Assembly (NCBI GenBank): GCA_001275005.1
Contig: JWZX01001926.1
Coordinates: forward strand, 1-35,922
Source of the DNA: Chrysochromulina tobinii
Taxonomy: Eukaryota > Haptophyta > Prymnesiales > Chrysochromulinaceae
Length of the DNA: 35,922 bases
Direction of reading: 5' to 3'
Shown here: piece after piece, positions 1 to 9,300 of the stretch
Layout of the letters: each line of letters starts with the position of its first letter
How positions within the stretch are numbered: position 1 is the stretch's first letter
Notes under the pieces: generated by a model
What the model was told of the DNA's origin: nothing
Databases searched by the model: none
What the model saw: only the letters and a program-made list of their open reading frames with translations
Made by a program: the position numbers and the translations under genes

Positions 1-222
1 CTGAGGAGTCTCAGCTTGATGATTCCTTCATCACCGCGCCTTGTCGCGTTTGCACAAAGTGAATGTGATCTCACAACACCAATTGTGTGTATTGAAACCG
101 CCAAGACGGGCGAGCCGCTTCCTCGTTTCCCCTTTGCCGTCCCGCCGACCATCGCCCACCGCCGCCGCCGCCCTCGCCTCCGCTGTCACCGCCACTTGAA
201 GCGCGCGATGCTCTGGTAAGGG

Positions 223-1402
223 ATGCTGATCACGCTGCTGCTCATCTGCGCCTCGGTCCTGATGCGCGACTACGATGTGCACACCTTCCATGTGACGCCA
301 ACGCTGGACGCGAACGCGCTGCGCAGCGTGTTGCTCGCGGCGGGGCACAAAGAGGTCGCCGCGCCAGAGCAGGCGTCTGTTCTGTGGACCGACGCGGCAG
401 TCCACCAGACGCTCACCACGTCGGCGGTGCGTACGCAGCGCGTGAATACGCTCCCGGGCATGGTGCCCGCGCGGCCGGACGCAGCGTGCCGCGCCCTCGC
501 CGAAGCACGTGCTCCCCTTGATCGGATCGTCCGTGTGGCGGAATGCCTCGTGCTCCCGCAACAAGTCGATGAGGTTCGAGCGGCGATCGTGCGCGACGGC
601 GGGCGCGCGATGTGGGAGCTCAAACTACATGATGCTCGACAGCGCCGAGGCTGCCGGCCGGCCCATCCCGTCCCTGACGAACAACCCGGACGCGCTGCCA
701 CAGCGTGGCTCGTGGGCCGTGCGCCGTCTCGACGAGCGACCGCATCTCCTCGGGGGTCGGCGATTCTGCATCCAGCTCTTCGTGCGACGGAGCCGCTGCG
801 CGTGTACGTGCACAGCGAGGGGATTGTCTGGCGAGCGGCGCGCGCGCGCGCGTGGCATGCTCAGGTCGGCCCGCCGGAGACGTACGCGAAAGGTCCTCGC
901 CGTTTCTCAACGTCTGCTTGGCAGTCGGGCGCTCGCGACTTTGCGGCACGGCTAGTACCTGGCGAGCTGTGGCCACTAACGTCCCTGGCTCGAGGACACC
1001 GCCTGGCTCGAGGACACCGAAGCCTCTCCGGACTCCACCGCCGACACGGATGGCCAGGCGAAGCTGAAGCGTGCAGACGGCAGCGCGAACGCCTCGGCGA
1101 CGGCTGCGGCAACGCTTTGGGCATCTCTCGAGCGCGCGGGTGGTGCGGCGGCGGTGGCGAGCCCCTCACGTCAAACGGGATCGAGCTACCGCCATCCGCG
1201 CACGGGCAGCGGCTTCCCTGGCAGTCACCTCTACCGTTCGATGATGGGCTATGGCGAGCCTCTCACGCCCGTAGCCGCGGCGGCGCGCGGATACGCTGGG
1301 ACGTCCCAGCTGCTCTCGGTACGACGCAGCTCAGCTCTTGATTGCCTCTGGTTGGCCACTGATTGCAATGCACTGGATTGCCTCTCTCCTCAGCTTAGTT
1401 GA
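223..1402 (+). pseudogene. Tubulin-tyrosine-ligase-like (TTL/TTLL) gene, broken by multiple frame changes
   Basis: Pieces of a TTL-fold ATP-grasp ligase appear in order but in different frames. Frame 1 from the ATG at 223 starts with a hydrophobic stretch (MLITLLLICASVL) and then shows the QRVNTLPGM and CLVLPQQ...MWELK blocks. Frame 2 carries SWAVRRLDERPHLLGGRRF near 700-780. Frame 1 resumes at about 784 with EPLRVYVHSEGIVWRAA, the TTL 'PLR-Y-EGL' block. Frame 3 carries FLNVCLAVGRS near 900-935. Frame 2 then runs from about 980 to the TGA at 1400-1402 and includes an 18-bp duplication near 985-1020. TTL enzymes add amino acids to tubulin tails. At least four single-base-type shifts lie within about 400 bp, while neighbouring genes are open over kilobases, so decay is more likely than sequencing error. 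A GT-AG candidate intron of 75 nt (1319-1393) keeps the terminal frame. Upstream exons cannot be excluded. Confidence 0.55.
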
Positions 1403-1540
1403 GGCGCTCACTCCGACCATCCTCTCGGTCGACCCGAGCCCCGAGTTGCCACTCGACCGACGCTTCGACCCATACCGGGCCGCGCAGCAGCCGACGCAGC
1501 CGCAGCCGCAGCAGCCGCTGGAGCAGGCACCCGAACGTTC

Positions 1541-1703
1541 GTGGACACTCTGCTGGCGCCGCATGCATGTGCTCACCACGGCGCCCCCCTCCATCTCCCC
1601 ACAGGAGAGCTCGTGGACACTCTGCTGGCGCCGCATGCATGTGCTCACCACGGCGCCCCCCTCCATCTCCCCACAGGAGAGCTCGTGGACACTCTGCTGG
1701 CGC
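1541..1703 (+). repeat. 72-bp tandem repeat, two full copies plus a 19-bp third
   Basis: The unit starts gtggacactctgctggcgc at 1541, 1613 and 1685, an exact 72-bp spacing. The first two units look identical and the third stops after 19 bp. The period is 24 codons, so copy-number change would keep a reading frame. Each unit ends with a pyrimidine-rich run followed by ccccacag then gagagctc, which resembles a 3' splice acceptor. Confidence 0.9.
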
Positions 1704-1864
1704 AGCCGTTGGCGCAGCCGTCGGACTTGCCCTCATTGTCGACGTCCTCACCGGCGCCAAGGCGGCCGGCGGCCGGCCAGTGGATCAACGCGCGCGCCGG
1801 CGCGCGGCGGCAGCAGCGACGCTGGAGGCTGCTTGGAGCGCGGACGTGGGGCAGCCGTGGTGGC

Positions 1865-1931
1865 ATGCCAACTGCATGCGGCGCGTGGCATCCGACGTCC
1901 TCAGATGCGGCGCGCCGCATGCAGTTGGCAT
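1865..1931. repeat. Inverted repeat: perfect 21-bp stem with an extended hairpin
   Basis: Positions 1865-1885 are exactly reverse-complementary to 1911-1931. Inside, after a 2x2 mismatch, GCATC (1888-1892) pairs with GATGC (1904-1908) and leaves an 11-nt loop. The complete hairpin is 67 nt. It could be a small-RNA precursor, a mobile-element remnant or a cruciform; the sequence alone does not decide. Confidence 0.85.
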
Positions 1932-2282
1932 CTGACGGTCGCGGTGCAGCACCCGCGCCGTCGCGAGCTCTTTCGAGAGTTGCGCACTCAAACACAACGA
2001 GACGCTTAAACATCCTCATGCTCGAACATCCGCTCATCCGCTCAAAGCTGTAACAAAGCTGCAGGGGCACTGGCCACACCGAGACGGGGTTTTATTCGTT
2101 AGTCAAGTCAAGTCTTAACATAAACAGACAGACAAGCATACGGAAGCCCATTCCACTGTGCTCCGGAAGCTTGAGACCGTTGACTTGACTCGTCCAGACT
2201 TGAGTCTTGAGCGGACGCGTCGCCGCCCGGATTGACGTACTAGTTCACAAAGCGCGCGAACTCAACAATCGGGGACCGCTCT

Positions 2283-2289
2283 TATATAT
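2283..2289 (+). promoter_or_regulatory. TATA-like box upstream of the tri-domain sugar gene
   Basis: TATATAT lies 71 bp upstream of the ATG at 2360, in otherwise GC-rich DNA. The spacing fits a core promoter with transcription starting near 2310-2320. Assignment rests on sequence resemblance only. Confidence 0.45.
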
Positions 2290-2327
2290 CGCTTTGCTGA
2301 ACACCGTACACGCCTGAGTTGCTTAGT

Positions 2328-2348
2328 ATGTGGAGCGTTCTCGGGTGA
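2328..2348 (+). promoter_or_regulatory. Short upstream ORF (6 codons) before the sugar gene start
   Basis: ATG at 2328 opens a six-codon frame (MWSVLG) ending in TGA at 2346-2348, eleven bases before the chosen start at 2360 and out of frame with it. If the transcript starts at the TATA-like box, this uORF would be in the leader and could lower translation of the main frame. It is also possible that transcription starts further downstream. Confidence 0.35.
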
Positions 2349-2359
2349 GCGCGGTGAGC

Positions 2360-5300
2360 ATGCATTGCGATCCAAATCCATATGTAATCCATATGTGGAA
2401 AGTCCGCTCAGACCAGTCGGTTGACGGCCCGTGTAGTGCATCACGGACAGCCGAAAGAATGGTTTGCCCTGCCGCGCTCGGCGCCCAGCGCCTTCATCGG
2501 CGCGTGCTGGCCATCTTGTACGCAGTGATGCCCATGCCTCAGCACGCTTTTGGATTTCTTTATCCCGGCTTCGCCATCTCTGGTGTCCAAGCGAGAATAG
2601 ACCCGTGCAAATGCCTCCGCGCTGATCCCCGCTCGGCTGGCTACTCCCTGCGGAGCTCATCATGCTGCCGCTCGGACGCCCTTCCGGGCACCGACACGCC
2701 GCATCCGGTGTGCGCCGCGCATCCCCTCCGCGTGGCCATTGTTGGCGCTGGTGGCTACATTGGCTCCCGGCTCCATGCAGTGCTTGCACAGCACTGCAAC
2801 TGGTCCGTGATGGGCTTTGACCATAATCCGCAGCTCAGAGGGGGTTTGCCTATCACCAACCTCGCGGCGCGCAACATCCCAATATCCATGCTCCACAACT
2901 ACACGGCCGTGATCTACTTTGGAGGCCTGACCGGCAGAGTCGCTTGCGATGCCGCAGGCAAGCAAAAGTCGCATACCGAGAACGTTGATGACCCCGTGGC
3001 ACTGGCCTCGCGCATGCTCCGCCACCAGCTCTTCGTCTTTGCCAGCACGTCTGCAGTTGCAGAGGGCAGTGGCGATCACCCCATAGATGAGCAAGATCAA
3101 GTGCACACTGACCTGCTCGACGTCTACTCGGCGTCCATGCTCGAACGTGAGAGGGCGATGCTGGCTTTATCGTTATCTGCCAACGTGCCTCAGCTAATTG
3201 GCCTGCGCTTTGGCACTGTCGTCGGCAATTCGCCCGGCCAGAGGACGGATCTTGGTCCCATGGCGATGATACGGAGTGCGTACACAACGGGTGTCCTCCA
3301 CGTGCGGCACCCTGAGACCAACCGTGCCTACCTCTGGCTGGAGGATCTGACCCGCGCCTTCATCGACATCCTCACAGTGTCGTCTCTCAGTAGCGAGCCC
3401 CCCCGCTTTGCCGTCTACCACCTCCTGTCGTTCAACAGCAAAATTGGCACGCTGGCGAGCGCGATCGCCGGACGCACGAGCGCCCGCATTGACACTTCGG
3501 ACCACGCCCCTGCACCTGACTCGATCGGCTTCTCGCTGAATGGCAGCCTCTTCTCGCGCACCTTCAAGACTTCCATGAAAGGTACGCCGGCACTTGTCAT
3601 TGCAGATCTCGACATGCACGTGCCAGACTCGATCACGGCCAAAGGGGCGCATATTCAACTGTCTCACATTGTCGAGGACGGGACCGACGAGAAGCCCAGT
3701 CGCGATGTGATACGCAGCCACAGTGAAGTACGGCGCACGCATCTAGGTGGGGCGAGCCATGGGCCAGAGGGCCGCCTCCTGATCAGCATCCCATGCCCTG
3801 TCTGCGGCTCCCACGACATTCAGCTCGTGCTCGACCTGCACGACCAGCCGCTCGCCAACGACTTTTTCAACACGACCGACAAGGCGTTGCAGGCAGAGCG
3901 CTATCCACTGGCGCTAATGCGCTGTCGCAGCTGCAACCACATGCACCTCTCGCACCTTGTATCGCGCCCACGCCTCTTCTCACACTACCTGTACGTCAGT
4001 GGCACCAGCAAGACGCTCCTGGGCCACTTTGAGTGGCTCGCCAACAGGGTATCTGCAGATGTGGCCACCTTGCCGGTGAATATGCAGCGCCATGCTCCAA
4101 GTGGGAAAAAGGCCCTAGCCGTTCTTGAGCTGGCCTGCAACGACGGCTCGCAGCTCGATGCATTCAAGAAGCGTGGATGGAAGACATACGGTGTGGACCC
4201 TGCCGCCAACATCGCGCATACCGCCATCGCCAAGGGCCACCACATCCAAGTTGGCTTCTGGGGGGCTGAGAACGTTTGGCCTCCGAACGAGTTGCCGGTG
4301 CACCTAGATGCAATTGTTGCACAGAACGTGCTCGCCCACGTGCCCTCGCCAGTCGCCTTCCTCCGGGCGTGCGCCAAGGCCATGGGCGCCCATACGCTCC
4401 TGTACATACAGACGTCGCAGTGCCAGATGCATGAGGACGGACAGTTTGACACGGTGTACCACGAGCACCTCTCCTTTTTCACGATGCATTCATTCAAGGT
4501 GGCGGCAGAGCTTAGCAATCTTACCATCGTCAGCTTTCAGACTGTACCCATTCACGGAATCTCGTGCTTCTGGACGTTGAGCCGTGAGAGAAAGGCATGG
4601 AGCTCGTCGAGGAAGTGGCAGAATCTATCTTCTAGTGTGCAGCAGCGGCTGAGCAAGGAGGTTGCTCTGGGGTTCACGACTGACTTCTTCTACGAAAGGT
4701 ACAACTCGCGCGCCACGGCGACGGGCATGTGGCTCGAGGCGCAGCTCGCCCGCCTCAAAAGGAGCGGATATCGGATCGGTGGATACGGTGCGGCCGCCAA
4801 GGGAATGGTTCTACTGCACTTCATGCTCGGTCGCGGAGGCCGCGCCGCTGCGCAGCTTGAGTTTGTGCTCGACGACGCGCCCATGAAGCAGGGCACCTTC
4901 TGCCCTGGGACGCGCATTCCGATCCAGCGGACATCATTTGTTTCCGAGCTGCTGAAGAACTCGCCGCAGCCGCTCGCCATCGTCGTCTTCGCGTGGAACT
5001 TCTTGGAGGAGATCAGGGCCAAGCTCACGGCCATCGCCACGGCTGCCACGCCGCACGCCGAGCCCATCCTAATCGTCCAACCCTTTCCGTCGCCGCGCGT
5101 GTTGTGGCTCAACGGCAAAACTGTGAACAACATGATTTACCAACCGACACCCGCCAGCAAGCTGCCGCATCATCCGAGCGTCTCCGGCGCACCAGCATCC
5201 GCCAACAGTACGCGGCGGCAAGTGATGCTCACCAGCCACTTCTTCAACGAGGAATTTCTGCTGCCATACTGGATTCGTCACCACGCACACATGTTTGATA

Positions 5301-6097
5301 AGGTAGTCCTTATCGACTACAATTCCACAGACCGGTCAGTCCAAATCATCAAGGAGCTTGCGCCACCAAACTGGATCATCGTCAATTCCAGTGTACCCCA
5401 TTTTGGCGCGGCGGAGCTCGACATGCAGGTGATGAGCGTGCAGAAGTCACACCCAGACTACTGGCACATTGCGCTGACGACGACTGAGTTCTTGGTGCAT
5501 GCGGATCTGCGGGGGTCGCTCGCAGTCTTGAGTGGCAAACGACCCTTGCGCATTCGCGCGGTTTACATGGTGGGCAACGACTCACGGCCGCTCGGACGCT
5601 ACAAGGATCTGGCTGCGCAACGCTCGCTATGTACAACCAGTAATGCTAGTGGATTCGAACGCTTCATCTTTGGAGGTCGCTTTATGCAAGGAAATTGGAC
5701 ATACAAACCCGGACGCCACTTCATATATTATGACGGACAAAAGAGGTTGGTTCCATTTGCGTATCTCCAAGGTGGGCTCATCCTTAAGTACACATACACA
5801 CCGTGGCCACAGGTTCAGAGCCGTCTCGGCCAAGTGGGTACGAGGATCCCATTGCACGACCAGGAAAAGGGCATTGGTGCGTATCACACTCAGCGGTTAA
5901 GCCCCAGCTTTTTGAATCAAAGTATTCAGCAGATGGTCGCTTCTGCTTCAGATTCGATCGAGAAGATGACATTAGAGTTCTTCGACCTCTCCGACCTATA
6001 CAGTCTTCTCCGACTCAGCAAAGCACTGCCATCCGCTACATTGGCGATGCTCAGGTCCTTTCACGAGGCTGGGCTCGCTGACATGGAGCTTGCTTGA
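2360..6097 (+). CDS. Tri-domain SDR epimerase-like / sugar C-methyltransferase / GT2-GT92-like fusion protein
   Basis: This is one 1,245-residue frame from the first in-frame ATG; ATGs at 2393 and 2459 are alternatives, and the latter precedes a hydrophobic stretch (RRVLAILYAVM) that may be a signal anchor. Domain 1 (about 123-360) is an extended SDR with a GAGGYIG NAD loop (G129-G135) and FASTSAVAEG. Its YxxxK motif reads Y256-S-A-S-M260, so Lys is replaced by Met. Domain 2 (about 475-930) is a TDP-sugar C-methyltransferase: zinc-type cysteines C479/C482/C522/C525, SAM loop VLELACNDGS (588-597), catalytic-type YHEHLSFF (Y700-H703), then the C-terminal Rossmann-like part (GYGAAAKG). Domain 3 (about 956-1200) resembles the GT2_4/GT92 glycosyltransferase group (FNEEFLLPYWIRHH, LIDYNSTDRS), but the usual DxDEF is TTTEF (1040-1044). 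It probably makes or transfers a branched methylated sugar in the secretory pathway; substrates are unknown. Confidence 0.85.
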   Translation: MHCDPNPYVIHMWKVRSDQSVDGPCSASRTAERMVCPAALGAQRLHRRVLAILYAVMPMPQHAFGFLYPGFAISGVQARIDPCKCLRADPRSAGYSLRSSSCCRSDALPGTDTPHPVCAAHPLRVAIVGAGGYIGSRLHAVLAQHCNWSVMGFDHNPQLRGGLPITNLAARNIPISMLHNYTAVIYFGGLTGRVACDAAGKQKSHTENVDDPVALASRMLRHQLFVFASTSAVAEGSGDHPIDEQDQVHTDLLDVYSASMLERERAMLALSLSANVPQLIGLRFGTVVGNSPGQRTDLGPMAMIRSAYTTGVLHVRHPETNRAYLWLEDLTRAFIDILTVSSLSSEPPRFAVYHLLSFNSKIGTLASAIAGRTSARIDTSDHAPAPDSIGFSLNGSLFSRTFKTSMKGTPALVIADLDMHVPDSITAKGAHIQLSHIVEDGTDEKPSRDVIRSHSEVRRTHLGGASHGPEGRLLISIPCPVCGSHDIQLVLDLHDQPLANDFFNTTDKALQAERYPLALMRCRSCNHMHLSHLVSRPRLFSHYLYVSGTSKTLLGHFEWLANRVSADVATLPVNMQRHAPSGKKALAVLELACNDGSQLDAFKKRGWKTYGVDPAANIAHTAIAKGHHIQVGFWGAENVWPPNELPVHLDAIVAQNVLAHVPSPVAFLRACAKAMGAHTLLYIQTSQCQMHEDGQFDTVYHEHLSFFTMHSFKVAAELSNLTIVSFQTVPIHGISCFWTLSRERKAWSSSRKWQNLSSSVQQRLSKEVALGFTTDFFYERYNSRATATGMWLEAQLARLKRSGYRIGGYGAAAKGMVLLHFMLGRGGRAAAQLEFVLDDAPMKQGTFCPGTRIPIQRTSFVSELLKNSPQPLAIVVFAWNFLEEIRAKLTAIATAATPHAEPILIVQPFPSPRVLWLNGKTVNNMIYQPTPASKLPHHPSVSGAPASANSTRRQVMLTSHFFNEEFLLPYWIRHHAHMFDKVVLIDYNSTDRSVQIIKELAPPNWIIVNSSVPHFGAAELDMQVMSVQKSHPDYWHIALTTTEFLVHADLRGSLAVLSGKRPLRIRAVYMVGNDSRPLGRYKDLAAQRSLCTTSNASGFERFIFGGRFMQGNWTYKPGRHFIYYDGQKRLVPFAYLQGGLILKYTYTPWPQVQSRLGQVGTRIPLHDQEKGIGAYHTQRLSPSFLNQSIQQMVASASDSIEKMTLEFFDLSDLYSLLRLSKALPSATLAMLRSFHEAGLADMELA

Positions 6098-6298
6098 TCA
6101 CACTCGCCTTTTACTTGTTAGATCTAGATCTAACCTCGGTACAACGCACGCGACACGACTACGTAGTTTGATCTATGATCACAGAGAGTCGAGATACTTA
6201 GCGGCGAGTAGTCGCAGTATACGTCACAGTATACGACGCTGTCGGACTCGGAGCGACCAAAAAGTACCCGACACTACAGCCAGACATGCAGCCATACT

Positions 6299-6304
6299 AA
6301 TAAA
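6299..6304 (+). terminator. Poly(A) signal-like AATAAA for the sugar gene
   Basis: AATAAA lies about 200 bp after the stop of the forward sugar gene and 46 bp before the stop of the opposing VPS13 gene. The two genes converge here with a 252-bp gap. The gap also contains two cagtatacg direct copies near 6214 and 6229. Whether this organism uses AATAAA is not known. Confidence 0.35.
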
Positions 6305-6349
6305 CTCTGTACTAGAATACTGGGAGCAGCGTGGCGACATTTTCACCAA

Positions 6350-9300
6350 CTAAATGAACTCCTCGGCGTAAAGGTCGTCCCGCGATCTTCTTCGTTGTCT
6401 TTTTCTTCTTTTCGCGACTTCGCGCACATGGAACGCGCGTGGGTACGGCATGAGCACGCCCGCCCGCATGTCGCGTGGCTGGCGCACGCGGAGCACCTGC
6501 GGGGCGCCGTCGTCGGCGGCGCCCGCCTTCTGCACGTGCTTCACCTCGGAAGCGACCCCCTCGGCGGCCTTGGAGATGGCAGCGGCGGTGCCAGACAGGG
6601 GCTTCATGATGAGGCCGATCGTGCCCTTGACGACGCCGTACATGAGACCTTTGGCGCCGCTCTCGCGCGCGCCCTTGAAAGGCTGGCGCACGACGCCGGC
6701 GATTCCCGAGGCGCACCCATCACAGAATGCCTGCGCGCCGAGGTAGAGCCCCCGCCGGCCAGAGAGCGCGGGCTTCTGAAGGATGATCTGTCGGCGTAGG
6801 TGATACTTTTTGTCCATGGAGAGCGCCGAGGCCGCCTCGGACAACCCTCGCATGAGCCCGGAGGTCGCGCCCATTGTGAGCGCGCCTGTGCCACCCACGA
6901 CGCCCGTCGTCAGCGCGCCGAGGGACCTGACCATGTGCCCTTTGCGCCCCTCGGAGTACATCTCGCGGACGCCTCCGCCCACGTCCGCAAAGATGGCGGC
7001 GGGGTTGCCGAGCAGATCCAAAGAGCCAATCAGCTTGTACAGCTGCAGCGTGGCCTTGACTGCGTAGTAGCGTGCCACGCGGTTGAGGAGCGTGTCGCCC
7101 GTGTCAAAGACCTCCTCCAGTTGGAAGCGGTCGAAGGTCACAGTCACGTTCTGGAGCGACACGAGATGACGCGCGACGCCCACGAGGGACGAGGTCGGGT
7201 GGAACCGCTGCAGTTCGGGCTCATCGCACACCATGTCCATCTGCACCGTCAGCGTGAGCGACACCGGGTGCAGCTCGAGCTCCTGCAGGTAAAACTTCAA
7301 GAAGGTCGCTGGCAGCGCGCCGCGCTCCGAGTCTGTGCGGGCGCGCGTCAAGCTGCCGCCATCGCTCGGCTCGAGGGTACTGTCGGCGCGTGGCCAGCCA
7401 TCGGCCACGTGCCCATCCACTCCCAGCATCGCGGGCTTGCCGCTGCCGCTGCCGCCCGCCCCCGGCTTGGTGGCGGCGCTCTGGGAGCCGTTGGGACGTT
7501 GGGACGTTGGGACGTTGGGCCGTTGGGCCGTTGGCCGTTGGGAGCCGTTGGCGTGGGCCGGGATCTGTGCGACCGCGCGGTTGGCCTTGTCCTCGATGCG
7601 CGCGAGAGAGTCGAGGAGGCGGAGCAGCCGTGCGATGGTGTTCTGCTCGAGCTGCAGCCGGAGCGGGCGCACTGCCAGCCCAACATACTCGAGATAGATG
7701 AGCGAGTGCCATCGACGGTTGTGCGTCACCGAGAACTCGACGCATACCTCCGTCTCGCCCGTCTCCCCCTCTGCCGAAGCCACACGTGCGTGCGGCACTG
7801 GCGCGAGCATCACCGGAAACTTGGTGGCCGCGACCGCCGCGTCGACCTGCAGCCGAGCGAGGCGCAGCTCGAGCGACTGCTCGCTCTGCGATCGCGACGC
7901 GCGCAGCCGAAGCTTATGGAAGGAGACGTGCACGAGCTCGCGCGGCTCGCCATCGATGAGCGAGAGGCTGACGCCCTCGAGCCGCAGGTCGAGCAGCACC
8001 GCCGTCGACTGGTCCCGCTGCACGAGCGCGTCGTGCGCCTCTGCCTCGTCCGCCTCTTCGCTCTCGAGCATGCGGGCATCGTCGGCCTCGTTGTGCAGGC
8101 GCAGCTCGGACACGGGCCCCTTGAGGACCACCGACACCTTGATGGCCGGCCACCCAAGGCTGCGCGTCGCCGAGCTCTTGGAGCTCGAGGCGTGGTGCTG
8201 GTGCTGGTGCTGGTGCTGGTGCTGGCGCTGTTGCATCACCCTCGTGAGCACCTGCAGCGCCGCGTGCGACGGGCCGCTCGCGCCGCCCTCGCCACCGCCG
8301 CACAGCTCGGCTGGGAGCCGCTGCATCCGGTCGCGGCGCGTCGGGTCCGCGTGTGCAGCCAGCAGCAGCTCGAGGCATCGCAGAGAGGCCGATTGCGCTG
8401 CGCAGTGCAGCGGGCGTGAGCCGAGGGGATCGCGGGCGGCGCGGTTGGCTGATGCGCCCGCCTCGAGGAGCATTTGAAGCAGTGGCGCCGCATCGTCGCC
8501 ACGCGCGCAGGCCGCATGCACGGCCCCTGTGCCGTGCTCATCAATCGAGTCCGAGTGCGTGCGCGCCTGCAGCAGCTCCTGGACACGCATCGCCTTTCCA
8601 GTGGCCACGGCGTGCACGAGAGCGGGCCGCGGCGTGCGCTCCGTGTCGTGCAACGCCCAGAGTGCCTCGGCCGAATGCAACGCGCGGCGCGCGCGCGTGT
8701 TGTCCTGCGTGAGCTGGGCGGGAGTGCGCCCATCGACGCGCGTGGCGGTCGGATCGGCGCCCGCCGCGAGGAGCTGGGAGACGCACGCGAAGCCCTCGGC
8801 GCGGGAGGCGGTTGCGGCGGCCGCATGCAGCGGGCGGATGCCATGGCGTGTGTCGGAAGGCAGCTCCACGTCAGCCCCCGCCTCGAGGAGCAGAGCGAGC
8901 AGCTGAGGCTGGGTGTGCGCGCACGCGACGTGCAGCGCGCCGAGCCCGTGCTGGTCAATCGAGTCGGGGTCTGCATGCAATTCGAGTAGCTCGCGAGCGC
9001 TCGGCAGGTTGCCCGTACGCACCGCCTCGAGGAGCTCATACGACTGGAAGCGGAGCGGGCCCGGCACACTGCTGCCGCCGAGCAGTAAGGGAGCATGCTT
9101 GGCGCGAACGAGCACCTTGGCAATCGCCGAGTGCCCCGTCTCGTACAGTCGTTCCACACGCCGGCGGCGGAGCTCGCGCCGCGCGCGGGCCGTGCGGACC
9201 ATCGCCTGGACAGTGCGCGTGGCGCCCTCGCGTGACGGCGGGACGCTCCGCGTGCTGCTGCGGCCCGTTTGGAGATTGGGTGCCCACCCGCCCTCTGCGC

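Larger units (their letters stand above)
1403..2282. other. Repeat-bearing intergenic stretch or decayed 3' part of the TTL-like locus
   Basis: All three forward frames stay open for long stretches here, as GC-rich DNA often does, and no domain can be recognised. The frame-3 peptide after 1394 (LVEALTPTILSVDPSPELPL) looks protein-like and may be the remnant of a further TTL exon. From about 2050 the sequence becomes less GC-rich and shows no coding signal. It leads into the TATA-like element of the next gene. Confidence 0.4.

Noticed and set aside
610-641. Tiny GT-AG introns to explain the TTL frame changes
   Set aside because: The possible spans are about 30 nt, too short for normal splicing, and would not explain the other shifts.
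2330-2359. GTG start for the sugar gene (likewise 25878 and 34568)
   Set aside because: These are non-ATG starts suitable only for bacteria. In-frame ATGs at 2360, 25980 and 34571 are better, and 25980 has a strong Kozak-like context.
6800-8419. Long plus-strand open frame opposite VPS13 (also 12095-13672 and others)
   Set aside because: GC-rich coding DNA leaves antisense frames open. The products are Arg/Ala-rich with no motifs, while the minus strand carries clear VPS13 and ankyrin sequence.
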